Assembly: GCA_020444075.1 (NCBI GenBank)
Contig: JAHLLR010000011.1
Location: 1-64,000 of the forward strand
DNA: 64,000 nt
Origin: Deltaproteobacteria bacterium
GTDB taxonomy: Bacteria > Desulfobacterota > Desulfobacteria > Desulfobacterales > Desulfosarcinaceae
Direction: 5' to 3'
The notes under the pieces were generated by a model, which worked only from the letters and a program-made list of their open reading frames with translations, searched no databases and was not told the origin of the DNA. Position 1 is the first letter of the stretch. The number at the start of each line of letters is the position of its first letter. The position numbers and the translations under genes were made by a program. Positions 24,723-33,634 of this stretch are shown piece after piece.

Positions 24723-25166
24723 TGGCACCTCCTGATGCTGATTATGGATGAATGTGAAGCAAAAAAAAGAGAACCAGCCGTCCATGAAGAAGCCGTTCGT
24801 GCCTCAATTCAAACGCTGCGGTCATGGTCGCCCTGGTTCCACTTGTCTTTTCAAAGGCGCTGGAACGATTTGTTTTGGAAACTATCAATGGATTTCGTGA
24901 ACCATTCAGTTATCAGACCCGATACTCGGTGATCACTATACAACGCACGGCCCCACGTCTCTGCCAGGAAGCAGCGACACGGTCGGTGTTATTCGTCAAT
25001 GCTGAATTGATTTCGGTTCAAACGTGATGAAAAAACGAAACGGCGATTCGAACTATTAGTTGAAGACCCGGGGCAAGTCAAGGTAAAAAGCGCCTTTTGG
25101 CCATTGTTCAGGCCGGTTGGCATCACGGACGGAAAGTTGGTACGTATGGGGAAAATCCCTTAAGGG
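24723..25166. other. Intergenic region upstream of the hydrogenase genes
   Basis: No gene supported. It must contain the promoter of the hydrogenase operon. I looked for a -24/-12 sigma-54 box and clear -35/-10 pairs on the minus strand and found none that I would defend. Confidence 0.5.
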
Positions 25167-25207
25167 AACCCCAAGCGCCCGCATGCCTGAACGGGCGCTG
25201 GGGGTTT
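25167..25207. terminator. Hairpin terminator after the acidic protein gene
   Basis: AACCCC-A-AGCGCCCG pairs with CGGGCGCT-GGGGGTT around a short loop. It lies 19 bp beyond the stop at 25226 on the minus strand. The T-run is short, so efficiency is uncertain. Confidence 0.65.
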
Positions 25208-25225
25208 CAATGGCGTTGACGCGGA

Positions 25226-25702
25226 TCAGGCATCGTCGATGCCGGGATCCTCATCTGAAATTTTGATGGAATTTTTCAGATCTTTAATGATCCCTTTGTC
25301 TTCGAAATCATCATCGATATCATCGTCGAGCAGGTCATCCACCTCTATCCCCGCGTCCTCATCCTCGTCATCATCAGGCTCGTCCACTACTGCTGCAACG
25401 ACGGGGTCGAACAGCTCTCGTTCTTCGAAAAAGAGCTCGGCAGAGGAGTTGGCACCAGGCTGAAACATCTCGACAATGGCGTCGGCGATACGTTCCGTGT
25501 ACGTGCCCGGTGGATACATATTATGCGTGCGAAGGGCCTGAATCAGGGCATTTCGGTCCTTGTCCATAGCAGCCTTGATGGCTGCGGCATCATAGGTTTC
25601 CTCACACAGCAGGGAAAGCATCTCCTTGTCCAGTTCAGCGTATTCCTGAATGGCCAGCTTCCCGGTTTCATTGTCCAATAGAACCACATATTTTTGTTTC
25701 AT
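25226..25702 (-). CDS. Protein of unknown function with a strongly acidic C-terminus
   Basis: 158 residues. The N-terminal half (MKQKYVVLLDNETGKLAIQE ... LRTHNMYPPGTYTERIADAI) looks globular, without membrane segments. From about residue 107 the chain is dominated by Asp and Glu (DEPDDDEDEDAG and DDLLDDDIDDDFED), then ends with a short mixed segment containing a KGIIKDLKNSIKI lysine patch. The acidic tail could bind a basic partner or metal ions. It stands alone between the hydrogenase operon and the tRNA-Ser genes and has its own terminator. I do not recognise the family. Confidence 0.72.
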   Translation of the reverse strand: MKQKYVVLLDNETGKLAIQEYAELDKEMLSLLCEETYDAAAIKAAMDKDRNALIQALRTHNMYPPGTYTERIADAIVEMFQPGANSSAELFFEERELFDPVVAAVVDEPDDDEDEDAGIEVDDLLDDDIDDDFEDKGIIKDLKNSIKISDEDPGIDDA

Positions 25703-25999
25703 ACACGTCTTCCTCCAGAGGGGATATTGCGCTGTTTTTTTGTGCCCGGAGGAACATCATAAAACATCTTCGATGTCAACCATCATTTGAAGTATCATCT
25801 GACGGCAACTGTGTTTGACGGCAACCCCCGTTTGTCCCCCGGTCTTCAGGCGTTGACCTGTTCCTTGGTCATCATGGATTCCGGTTTCGATGAAAAGCGA
25901 CCTGCAGAGCGGATAGCCCTATACGCATCCCGGACTGGCAGGGGGATAAAAGCATTGACGCTGATGGTGCAAAATGGTATTGAGGCGACTTATTTCAGG
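25703..25999. other. Intergenic region before tRNA-Ser genes
   Basis: No gene supported; a short open frame overlaps the tRNA and is not credible. It probably holds the divergent promoters for the acidic protein and the tRNA-Ser pair. Confidence 0.45.
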
Positions 26000-26085
26000 G
26001 GAGGGATGGCCGAGTGGTTTAAGGCGGCGGTCTTGAAAACCGTTGAGTGAAAGCTCCGTGGGTTCGAATCCTACTCCCTCCGCCA
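26000..26085 (+). tRNA. tRNA-Ser (anticodon UGA)
   Basis: Class II tRNA, 86 nt with CCA. The acceptor is GGAGGGA/TCCCTCC, the anticodon arm GGTCTTGAAAACC carries TGA, there is a long variable arm (GTTGAGTGAAAGCTCC), and the T loop is GGTTCGAATC. It is 19 bp upstream of the next tRNA-Ser. Confidence 0.96.
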
Positions 26086-26104
26086 GACCCAAATAGCTGA
26101 CCCT

Positions 26105-26197
26105 GGAGAGATGGCCGAGCCGGCTGAAGGCGCTCGCCTGCTAAGCGAGTGTGTGGTGAAAGCTGCACCGAGGGTTCGAATCCCTCTCTCTCCGCCA
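26105..26197 (+). tRNA. tRNA-Ser (anticodon GCU)
   Basis: Class II tRNA, 93 nt with CCA. The acceptor is GGAGAGA/TCTCTCC, the anticodon arm CTCGC-CTGCTAA-GCGAG has GCT, and it has a long variable arm. It is co-transcribed with the tRNA-Ser(UGA) and followed by a terminator. Confidence 0.96.
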
Positions 26198-26213
26198 GTT
26201 TATACCACGACCT

Positions 26214-26248
26214 GATAGCCCGCTGGTACTGCGGGCTATCTTTTTTTT
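26214..26248 (+). terminator. Rho-independent terminator of the tRNA-Ser pair
   Basis: A perfect 10-bp stem GATAGCCCGC / GCGGGCTATC with a 7-nt loop, followed by eight T. Confidence 0.92.
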
Positions 26249-26312
26249 GGAAGAGAAGTTAGAGCCGCAGTGGTTCTGTTTTTTACTCCTATTTCACCGC
26301 AGTCGATCCGGT

Positions 26313-28055
26313 ATGCAAACACCACCGTCAAATAAGAAGTCGTCGGCCATAGTGACCATGTGTCTGCTGTTCACCGTTTTTCTGGCATGTGCCATTTTCG
26401 AAATGGTGCCGCCAGCCCAGGCTGCCATGCCCATGGTCGATCGGGTGCAGGCCGTTATCCAGGCCCGGCTGGACGGGGACCCGGCCACCCTGTCCCTATC
26501 CTGCCGGGGGGAAATGATCTGCGGCATCGATATGCTTCCCCTGGCCTACCGCGATAAGGAGCATCTGCCCCTGTGGATTGATGCTACGCTTCACCTGGAA
26601 AAGGCGGAGGCCCTGGCCGATGCCATTAGTCGTGCCGGGGAGGATGGACTCGCACCCTTTGACTACCACCTGGAGGCCATCCGCAATTTGCTGGCCGAAA
26701 TATGCGAACAATCGTCGGCCGCAGGTCCGACCTCGGTCTCTCCCGACGTGTGGGCGGATCTGGACCTGATTCTCACCGATGCCTTCCTCCTGTATGGTTC
26801 CCATCTGGCCGCCGGGCGGGTAAACCCCGAAACCCTTCACACCGACTGGAAGATCAACCCGGGTGCCGTGGACCTGTTGGCTTCCCTTGACCGAGCCACC
26901 TCAACCGGCGATATCGACGCTGAGTTGGAAAAATTGCGGCCGGCACACAGCGGATACAGGAACCTTCGCAACGCCTTGGCCCAGCTTCGCAGCCTGGCCG
27001 CTGCCCGCGGTTGGCCGGTGATGGATGACAGCCAAACGCTCAGGCCGGGCGATACCGGTTCCGCGGTGGTCGGCCTTCGCCGCCGGCTTGCAGTAACCGG
27101 TGACCTTGGCCCAACCAGCCCGGATGAGGACCCGCTTTATTTCGATGCCGCCCTCGCGTCCGCAGTGAAGCGCTTTCAGCAGCGCAACGGATTGAATGCG
27201 GATGGCATTGTGGGACGCGACACGATCGGAATGTTAAACGTTCCCGTCGACCAGCGCATCCGCCAGGTGGAACTCAATCTCGAACGATGGCGGTGGCTGC
27301 CCCATGATCTGGGAGCCCGGTACATCCTTGTCAACACAGCCGATTTTACCCTCAAAACAGTGGAAAACGGCCAGGTGGGCCTGCAGATGCGGGTGGTGGT
27401 GGGGCGGCCGGCCAGGCGCTCGCCGGTGTTCAGCGCCAACATGACCTATCTGGTGGTCAACCCATACTGGAATGTACCCACTATCATCGCCATCGAGGAT
27501 ATCCTGCCCGAGCTTCAAAAAGATGTTGCCTACCTGGCCCAGCGGGGTATCCGCGTGTTTCGAAACTGGGAAGTGGACGCGCCGGAAGTCGATCCCGCCG
27601 CCGTGGACTGGCGAGCCTACCATGCCAACCGCTTCCCCTTCCGGCTTCGCCAGGATCCGGGTCCCTATAACGCCCTGGGCCACCTAAAATTCATGTTTCC
27701 CAACCAGTTTGCCGTGTACCTGCACGATACCCCCAACCGCTCGCTCTTCAAGCGGATTCAGCGGGATTTCAGTTCCGGCTGTATCCGGGTGGAGGCGCCC
27801 GTTGCGCTTGCCAATTTCGCGCTGGCGGGTGATGAGCGATGGACGCCGAACGCATTGACTGACGCCATTGAAACAGGGAATACCCGAACCATCCTGTTGA
27901 AACATCCGGTTCCGGTGCACCTTCTGTATATGACTGCTTGGGCGGACGAAACGGGTGAGATCCAGTTCCGCAGCGACATTTACGACCGGGACCGCGATCT
28001 ATTGAAGGCGCTTAACCAGCGAAGAACCTACCAGGCGACTGCTTTTTTACATTAA
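26313..28055 (+). CDS. L,D-transpeptidase, YcbB/LdtD type
   Basis: About 580 residues from the ATG at 26313; the frame opens at 26247, inside the terminator T-run, so the later start is preferred. A signal anchor lies at about residues 14-35. A scaffold domain is followed by a peptidoglycan-binding domain (LRPGDTGSAVVGLRRRL ... FQQRNGLNADGIVGRDTI, about 238-310). The YkuD catalytic domain follows. Its signature HDTPNRSLFK ... RDFSSGCIRVE contains the active His and the catalytic Cys at about residue 490. The enzyme makes 3-3 crosslinks in peptidoglycan in the periplasm. A murein peptidase-like gene converges from the other side; in E. coli ycbB also neighbours the related ycbK. Confidence 0.93.
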   Translation: MQTPPSNKKSSAIVTMCLLFTVFLACAIFEMVPPAQAAMPMVDRVQAVIQARLDGDPATLSLSCRGEMICGIDMLPLAYRDKEHLPLWIDATLHLEKAEALADAISRAGEDGLAPFDYHLEAIRNLLAEICEQSSAAGPTSVSPDVWADLDLILTDAFLLYGSHLAAGRVNPETLHTDWKINPGAVDLLASLDRATSTGDIDAELEKLRPAHSGYRNLRNALAQLRSLAAARGWPVMDDSQTLRPGDTGSAVVGLRRRLAVTGDLGPTSPDEDPLYFDAALASAVKRFQQRNGLNADGIVGRDTIGMLNVPVDQRIRQVELNLERWRWLPHDLGARYILVNTADFTLKTVENGQVGLQMRVVVGRPARRSPVFSANMTYLVVNPYWNVPTIIAIEDILPELQKDVAYLAQRGIRVFRNWEVDAPEVDPAAVDWRAYHANRFPFRLRQDPGPYNALGHLKFMFPNQFAVYLHDTPNRSLFKRIQRDFSSGCIRVEAPVALANFALAGDERWTPNALTDAIETGNTRTILLKHPVPVHLLYMTAWADETGEIQFRSDIYDRDRDLLKALNQRRTYQATAFLH

Positions 28056-28091
28056 CTGCAAGACCGACGGGGCGGTAAACGCAGAAAAATC

Positions 28092-28139
28092 AAGGCCACC
28101 ATGGAGATGCAAACCATCCATCGTGGCCTTTTGCTTTTT
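28092..28139. terminator. Terminator between convergent cell-wall genes
   Basis: AAGGCCAC pairs with GTGGCCTT across a 23-nt interior with a further ATGG/CCAT pairing, followed by TTGCTTTTT on the plus strand. It ends the L,D-transpeptidase transcript. Confidence 0.7.
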
Positions 28140-28163
28140 ATGAAAGAGGGTGGCGGTGGCCCG

Positions 28164-28715
28164 TTACCCGTTCCAGGTTCGAAAAGCCCCGGTATCTACG
28201 TGGACGAAATCGGACCGGGGATAGTAGCCGACACCGCCGAGTTCCAAATCCAGGCAGGCTTGCCGCAGCTGGTGGGTATCGCACCCGGGCAGGCGAATAT
28301 CGATGGCGCGTCCCAGCATGTGATAGCTGAACTTGGCCACCCCTGTGCTATTCTTGCGGAGCAGGGCGTTGGTCTGGGGGGAGCGGTAACCGGAAATGAT
28401 GTGAAAGGGGGAACAGGAGCCCAAGCGTTGGTTCACGGTATAGAGCAGGTCCATCAGCCGGGCATCCATGGCTTCGATGTCACCGGTGCGGTGATCCCTC
28501 AGGATCTGGTTTATCTGTCCCATGGCACCGGGGCAATAGGCGCCGTTTTTAAAATAGCAGACATTGAGCCGTTCGCCGGTATGGGTGTTATAAAAAGATA
28601 AGGAGCGACGGGTGCTGTCCGGCAGCAGTGCCGACCATCCCGCTACCGGCACCAGGCAGGTGGCCAAAATACCGGTTCCGATTTTTAAAAATTCACGTCG
28701 ACTGCAGCTGGCCAT
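28164..28715 (-). CDS. DUF882/peptidase M15-like protein (YcbK type), Tat-exported
   Basis: 183 residues with a twin-arginine signal (SRREFLKIGTGILATCLVPV). The catalytic core has ISGYRSPQTNALLR, then SYHMLGRAIDIRLPG, giving His and Asp zinc ligands, and SDFVHVDTG with the last His. This is the LAS/M15 metallopeptidase arrangement; MepK (YcbK) of this family cuts 3-3 crosslinks in E. coli. The neighbour on the opposite strand makes such crosslinks, so the two would act as synthase and hydrolase on the same bond. That functional pairing is inference from family knowledge and position. Confidence 0.88.
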   Translation of the reverse strand: MASCSRREFLKIGTGILATCLVPVAGWSALLPDSTRRSLSFYNTHTGERLNVCYFKNGAYCPGAMGQINQILRDHRTGDIEAMDARLMDLLYTVNQRLGSCSPFHIISGYRSPQTNALLRKNSTGVAKFSYHMLGRAIDIRLPGCDTHQLRQACLDLELGGVGYYPRSDFVHVDTGAFRTWNG

Positions 28716-28976
28716 ATCTTTCTCCGCATTTCAGAACGTTGGGCCGCATTCGGCCATCAATCCAAACCGCTGGAGATTATAGCAAAAGGCGTACCGGAAT
28801 GCTGCAATGGTCGCAAAATTGTGGGTTTGCCCATTTTAATTCAAATAACGTATTGTTATCATATTTTATTTTTTATGATTGATCATCGTTCCTTATTATG
28901 TGGCCGTTTGATAGCATCAATTCATTGGCAGGGGTTGTGTACACATTTTGTCAACTTGTTGACGGGAAATGTTCCC

Positions 28977-30842
28977 TTAAACAATCCGCTGAAACTGCTT
29001 TTCCAGATCCTTGACGGTCCATCGGATCCAGATGGGTCTGCCGTGGGGGCAGTGCGACGGGTTGTCGCAGGCATCCAATTGCTCGAGCATGGCCCTGATC
29101 TGCATCTCGGTGAGCTCCTGATGGGCCCGGATCGCATTGTGGCAGGCCATGACTATGAGGCATTCATCCAAAATCGTTTCCATCTCGGCGCCCGCGCCGA
29201 TTTCCGCTGCTTTTTCAACGAGCTGGGTAACCAACCCCGAAATGCCGCCGCTGTCAAGCAGTGTGGGCACGGCTTTGACCACGAACGTGTTTCCTCCGAA
29301 AGGCTCGATTTCCAGCCCATAGCGGTCCAGCTCCGGAGCCAGTTTTTCCAGGATCTTGGCTTCACGGAATCCCAGGTCGATGGCTTCGGGCAACAACAGG
29401 CGCTGAGCGGCTGGACGGCGCGCGTTGGACTGGCGCTTAAGGTGTTCGAATACGATTCGCTCGTGGGCCGCATGTTGATCGATGAGCATCAGGCCATCGC
29501 GGGCTTCACAGATAATATAGGTGCCCCTGTACTGGCCGATGAAGGTCAAATCGGCAAAGAACCGCTGCTTCCACAATGGGGACTGCCGGGCGGGTTGGCC
29601 GCTGCGGGTGATGGGGTTTATCGGCAGCACCGGCGTATCGACGGGATCCGCAGACGGCAACGGCTTGTGCCTGTTCTCGGCCGCGGCAGCATGGGCCGTT
29701 GAATCAGCTGTCCGGCTCATCGCATCACCGGCCTGGACGTCTTGATGGTCAGGTGGATGCGCCCTTTTGTATTCGGCATGCGGCTCGGACAGGGTTGTCG
29801 GCCGTTGAGCCGATCCGGCAATCCCGGGTTCGTTCACGTTCCACCGGGTGGGATCGAAATGCCTGAGGGCGTCGGCCACCGCGTCCCGCACGGTATCGTG
29901 GACCAATTTCTGATGGGCAAACCGGATCTCGTGTTTGGTGGGGTGTACATTCACGTCCACCTGGTCGAAGGGAACCTTTAAAAACAGCACTGCCACCGGA
30001 TACTGGCCCTTCATCAGCCGTCCGGTATAACCGGCAAACAGGGCGTGTTGAATCACCCGATCCTTGACCCAGCGACCATTGACGAACAGATAAATGCCCC
30101 GAGCGGTGGACCGGTTCATGCGCGGGGCGGCCACCCATCCGCTGATCTCGATATCCCCGGTGACCCGGTCAACCGGATGCAGCTCCTTTTTTATGGCGGC
30201 GCCAAGGACATCGGCCACCCGATCCGTGGGGTCTGCGGCCGCTGCCCAGTTTTTCACGATCCGGTTGTTGTGCGACAACCTGAACTGAACGGAAGCCCGA
30301 CACAGGGCCATACTGGCAATGGTATCGGCGATATGGCCCATCTCCGTGTCGATGCTTTTCAAAAACTTACGCCGGGCGGGGGTGTTGTAAAAGAGGCCGC
30401 CCACGACAATCATGGTTCCGGGAGGGGCACCCGCGTCGGAGACGTTATTGATCCGCCCCCCCGCCACCTCGATCTGGGTGCCCACGTCGGCATCCGTTTC
30501 CCGGGTGACCAGGGTAAACCGCGAGACCGAAGCGATGCTGGGCAGCGCCTCTCCCCGGAATCCCAGGGTGCGGATGGCAAACAGGTCCGGATCCTTGGCA
30601 ATCTTGCTGGTCGCATACCGCTCTAGACAGAGCAGGGCATCGTCCCGGCCCATGCCCTGTCCGTTGTCCGACACCCGGATGAGTTTCCGCCCACCCTGTT
30701 CAATTTCCACGATGATCCGTGTGCTGCCGGCATCGATTGCATTTTCAACCAATTCCTTAACCACGGAAGCCGGACGCGCCACCACTTCCCCGGCAGCGAT
30801 TTTATTGGACAGGATCTCCGGAAGGATTCTGATTCTGGACAT
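28977..30842 (-). CDS. mutL: DNA mismatch repair protein MutL with endonuclease motif
   Basis: 621 residues. MutL links MutS mismatch recognition to strand incision. The N-terminal GHKL ATPase (about 1-330) has IAAGEVVARPASVVKELVEN, DNGQGM and GFRGEALPSI. After a Pro/His-rich linker (about 340-425), the C-terminal dimerisation domain contains DQHAAHERIVFE, which fits the DQHA(x)2E(x)4E endonuclease motif. It also has ACHNAIRAHQ and CPHGRP, which help bind metal. The protein should therefore nick DNA itself, as in most bacteria without MutH. It is the last gene of the argS-to-mutL block; a 59-residue ORF ends 8 bp upstream. Confidence 0.97.
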   Translation of the reverse strand: MSRIRILPEILSNKIAAGEVVARPASVVKELVENAIDAGSTRIIVEIEQGGRKLIRVSDNGQGMGRDDALLCLERYATSKIAKDPDLFAIRTLGFRGEALPSIASVSRFTLVTRETDADVGTQIEVAGGRINNVSDAGAPPGTMIVVGGLFYNTPARRKFLKSIDTEMGHIADTIASMALCRASVQFRLSHNNRIVKNWAAAADPTDRVADVLGAAIKKELHPVDRVTGDIEISGWVAAPRMNRSTARGIYLFVNGRWVKDRVIQHALFAGYTGRLMKGQYPVAVLFLKVPFDQVDVNVHPTKHEIRFAHQKLVHDTVRDAVADALRHFDPTRWNVNEPGIAGSAQRPTTLSEPHAEYKRAHPPDHQDVQAGDAMSRTADSTAHAAAAENRHKPLPSADPVDTPVLPINPITRSGQPARQSPLWKQRFFADLTFIGQYRGTYIICEARDGLMLIDQHAAHERIVFEHLKRQSNARRPAAQRLLLPEAIDLGFREAKILEKLAPELDRYGLEIEPFGGNTFVVKAVPTLLDSGGISGLVTQLVEKAAEIGAGAEMETILDECLIVMACHNAIRAHQELTEMQIRAMLEQLDACDNPSHCPHGRPIWIRWTVKDLEKQFQRIV

Positions 30843-30850
30843 TGTTTAAG

Positions 30851-31030
30851 CTATTTGGCGATCTCTTTGAAACTGCGGGACAGATACTCCGCCTCCATGG
30901 GGGTCAGGTTGAATTTCAGGCAGGCCGCCTCCATGAGCTGCTGCCGGCTTTTGGGTGACCCCGCCTTTTTTTCTTCGGATATCCACTGGACTGCTTTTCT
31001 CAGGCTTTCGCCTTCAGGCTGTATGCTCAT
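30851..31030 (-). CDS. Small conserved-looking protein between gatA and mutL
   Basis: 59 residues from an ATG at 31030 (MSIQPEGESLRKAVQWISEE), ending LSRSFKEIAK. AAAGG lies 8 nt upstream. The sequence is mostly helical and charged (KKAGSPKSRQQLMEAACLKF, then LTPMEAEYLSRSF), and its codon use is like that of its neighbours. It fits exactly between gatA (55 bp) and mutL (8 bp) on the same strand, so it is probably translated. I recognise no domain, and no function can be given. Confidence 0.72.
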   Translation of the reverse strand: MSIQPEGESLRKAVQWISEEKKAGSPKSRQQLMEAACLKFNLTPMEAEYLSRSFKEIAK

Positions 31031-31085
31031 GGGAACCTTTCTTTAACCGTCTGTGTAAGCGCGTTCTATTCTTCTCGCTCCTCGA

Positions 31086-32546
31086 TCACAGGAGCGGTTT
31101 TTTATCCGTGAGGGTTGCCGCCCGTTCGAACTGCCGGGCAATCTGGAAAAGCATCGATTCGTTGAAATGGCGCCCCATGATCTGCAGGCCGATGGGCAGG
31201 CCGTCGTCGGAAAAACCGCAGGGAACCGAGATCCCCGGGATGCCGGCCAGGTTGGCCGACAGGGTGAAGATATCCGACAGGTACATGGTCAGCGGATCGT
31301 CAAGGGTCTCGCCGATGGGATAGGCCGGTGTGGGCGCTACCGGAGAGATTATGGCGTCGCAGGATGCAAAGGCCGTTTGAAAATCATTCTTGATCAGGGT
31401 GCGAATTTGAGAAGCCTTGCCATAGTAAGCATCGTAGTAGCCGGCGGAAAGGGCATAGGTGCCCAGGATAATTCGCCGCTGTACCTCCGGGCCGAATCCT
31501 TGGGTCCGGGTGCTGCGGTACATTTGAAGCAGATCGGTCTGCGTCCTGTCGCGGAATCCGTATTTCACGCCATCGTAGCGGGCCAGGTTGGAACTGGCTT
31601 CACTGGGCGCGATCACGTAATAGGCGGCCACGGCATAATCGGTGTGGGGCAGGGAGACCTCGATGCATCGGGCGCCCAGCGATTCGATGGTTTTTACCGC
31701 CCGTTCGACGGCTGCACCCACCTGAGGATCCAGACCGTGGGCGGAACTGTACTCTCTGGGGATACCCACCACCACATCCGAAAGCCCATTTTCGGCGATC
31801 GCCGAAAATGTCGGCACCGGTTCGGGGACGGAGGTGGAGTCTCTGGGGTCGTGGCCGGCGATGGCATCCAGCATGATGGCGCAGTCGGCCACAGTTTTGC
31901 CCAACGGACCGATCTGGTCCAACGAAGAGGCAAAGGCCACCAGCCCGAAACGGGACACCCGGCCATAGGTGGGCTTGATCCCCACCACCCCGCAGTGGGA
32001 GGCGGGCTGGCGGATGGAACCGCCGGTGTCCGAACCCAGGGCTCCCAGGCACATATCCGCGGCCACCGCCGCCGCCGACCCGCCGCTGGAGCCGCCGGGG
32101 ATACGATCCAGGTTCCAGGGGTTGCGGGTAACCTGAAAGCCGGAATGCTCGGTGGTGGAACCCATGGCAAATTCGTCCATGTTAAGCTTGCCCACGATCA
32201 CCGCTCCGGCATTTTTCAACCTGGAAATCACTGTGGCGTCGTATGGCGGAATAAAATTTTCAAGGATCTTCGATGCACAGGTGGTACGTAGGCCTTGGGT
32301 GCAGATCAGGTCCTTGATGCCCAAGGGGATGCCGGTCAGGGGCGCAGCGTCACCGTCGGCCAAGCGCTGGTCCGCGGCTTTGGCCTGAGCCATGGCGCCG
32401 TCGGCATCGACGGTCAGGTAGGCACCGACCCTGCCGTCCACGGCCTCGATGCGGTCGAGTATCGCCCGGGTCAGTTCCACGGAAGTAATCTCTTTATTTT
32501 TCAGCAGGCCCGAAGCCTGCGCGATGGTCAGTTCATGCAGTTTCAT
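31086..32546 (-). CDS. gatA: Glutamyl-tRNA(Gln)/Asp-tRNA(Asn) amidotransferase subunit A
   Basis: 486 residues. GatA is the glutaminase subunit of the GatCAB complex, which converts Glu-tRNA(Gln) or Asp-tRNA(Asn) to the amidated form. The amidase triad is complete: K78 in GIPLGIKDL, cis-Ser153 in GGSSGGSAAA, and Ser177 in GSDTGGSIRQPA. The length and the C-terminal segment (TLSANLAGIPGISVPCGFS) are standard. GatC is immediately upstream. GatB is not in the window and must be encoded elsewhere if the complex is made. Confidence 0.97.
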   Translation of the reverse strand: MKLHELTIAQASGLLKNKEITSVELTRAILDRIEAVDGRVGAYLTVDADGAMAQAKAADQRLADGDAAPLTGIPLGIKDLICTQGLRTTCASKILENFIPPYDATVISRLKNAGAVIVGKLNMDEFAMGSTTEHSGFQVTRNPWNLDRIPGGSSGGSAAAVAADMCLGALGSDTGGSIRQPASHCGVVGIKPTYGRVSRFGLVAFASSLDQIGPLGKTVADCAIMLDAIAGHDPRDSTSVPEPVPTFSAIAENGLSDVVVGIPREYSSAHGLDPQVGAAVERAVKTIESLGARCIEVSLPHTDYAVAAYYVIAPSEASSNLARYDGVKYGFRDRTQTDLLQMYRSTRTQGFGPEVQRRIILGTYALSAGYYDAYYGKASQIRTLIKNDFQTAFASCDAIISPVAPTPAYPIGETLDDPLTMYLSDIFTLSANLAGIPGISVPCGFSDDGLPIGLQIMGRHFNESMLFQIARQFERAATLTDKKPLL

Positions 32547-32607
32547 CGGTTCACGTCCTTGGCACGTATTTGGCGGATAGGGCTATCGTCGAAACGGCAA
32601 ACGGCCG

Positions 32608-32901
32608 TCAGATCACCTTGGGTACCGCAAAGGCACCGTCGTCTTTTTCCGGGGCGTTGGCCAGGGCGGCCTCCGGGTCCAGGTGGCTCTGCAACTCATC
32701 CTCCCGAAAGGCGTTGGTCAGCGTAATGGCATGGGAAGTGGCAGGAACCCCGGTGGTGTCCACCTGCTTCAGAGTATCTACATAGTCGAGAATGGTGCCG
32801 ATCTGGCCGGCCAACCGGTCGACGTCAGAGTCTCCGATGTCCAACCGCGCCAGGTGAGCCACATGCAGGACTTCCGCTTTGGTGATTTTCATCAGGTTCA
32901 A
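32608..32901 (-). CDS. gatC: Glutamyl-tRNA(Gln)/Asp-tRNA(Asn) amidotransferase subunit C
   Basis: 97 residues, typical for GatC, the small belt that joins GatA and GatB. Characteristic segments are ITKAEVLHVAHLARL at the N-terminus, LAGQIGTILDYVDTLKQVDT in the middle, and FREDELQSHLDPEAALANAP near the C-terminus. It lies between the SPOR protein gene (6 bp) and gatA (61 bp), in one transcription unit. Confidence 0.96.
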   Translation of the reverse strand: MNLMKITKAEVLHVAHLARLDIGDSDVDRLAGQIGTILDYVDTLKQVDTTGVPATSHAITLTNAFREDELQSHLDPEAALANAPEKDDGAFAVPKVI

Positions 32902-32907
32902 CCTTTT

Positions 32908-33591
32908 CTATTTGTTAACCAGGATAGGTTTTCTCTGTTCCCGGATCAACCGATCCATATCCGCAGTCGCCTGCTCACGGTCCGTGTAGCGGCCCACCCG
33001 TACCCGAAACCAGAGGCCCTTGCCGGGAATGACAATTCTCGACAAATAGGCAGGATACCCATCCTTTTTCAGATTTGCAACGATTCGCTCGGCAGATGTT
33101 CCATCCTTCAGGGAAGCCACCTGAATGGTCAGATTGCCCAAAGTTTCCGCAGCCGCCGGAGTTGTCCCGACAGTCGGCGTATCCGGAACCTTGGTTTTTT
33201 TTGCCATGACGGCGGTTCGCGACTTATGCGGCGGGTGCTCGGATTTGACGGTTTCCTCCTGGGAGGACGGTTCGGCTGTCGGCACCGCGGGTGCGGGAAT
33301 CTGGACGGTGATGTCCGGTCCGTCTTTTTTCAGGGCTTCATAAAACTCCAAGGGCGCTTTTTCATCTTCTCCCCGGATGGCTTTTTCTACCGCGTCCCGC
33401 TCCTTTTTCATCATGGCGTCACGCAGAGCGGCCAGCTCTTTTTGCAGCGCCTGGGTGTCGAAATTCACCGGGGCCGTCCCCCGACCCACCATCACGCCGA
33501 GAACGAACATCCATGCCGCAACGAAAAAAACCAGGAGGTATCGCCCCCAGGCAATCCGGCGTTTTAAGGCGGTGGCCTTGCCCTCTGTCAC
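32908..33591 (-). CDS. SPOR-domain membrane protein
   Basis: 227 residues. A single membrane helix (YLLVFFVAAWMFVLGVMVGRG) lies at about residues 18-38, so the bulk is periplasmic. A charged coiled segment and a Pro/Ala/Lys-rich linker follow. The C-terminal SPOR domain (about 150-225) has LTIQVASLKDGTSAERIVAN, then YPAYLSRIVI and GLWFRVRVGRYTDREQA. SPOR domains bind denuded glycan at the division septum, so a role in cell division or wall remodelling is likely. It lies between argS and gatC in the operon. Confidence 0.9.
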   Translation of the reverse strand: MTEGKATALKRRIAWGRYLLVFFVAAWMFVLGVMVGRGTAPVNFDTQALQKELAALRDAMMKKERDAVEKAIRGEDEKAPLEFYEALKKDGPDITVQIPAPAVPTAEPSSQEETVKSEHPPHKSRTAVMAKKTKVPDTPTVGTTPAAAETLGNLTIQVASLKDGTSAERIVANLKKDGYPAYLSRIVIPGKGLWFRVRVGRYTDREQATADMDRLIREQRKPILVNK

Positions 33592-33634
33592 AGATTGCTT
33601 CCTTTACCCGGAAATGGAGTCCACTGCAGGGGAC

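Noticed and set aside
24723..25166. Sigma-54 promoter for the hydrogenase operon
   Set aside because: No TGGCAC-N5-TTGC-type element found on the minus strand upstream of 24722.
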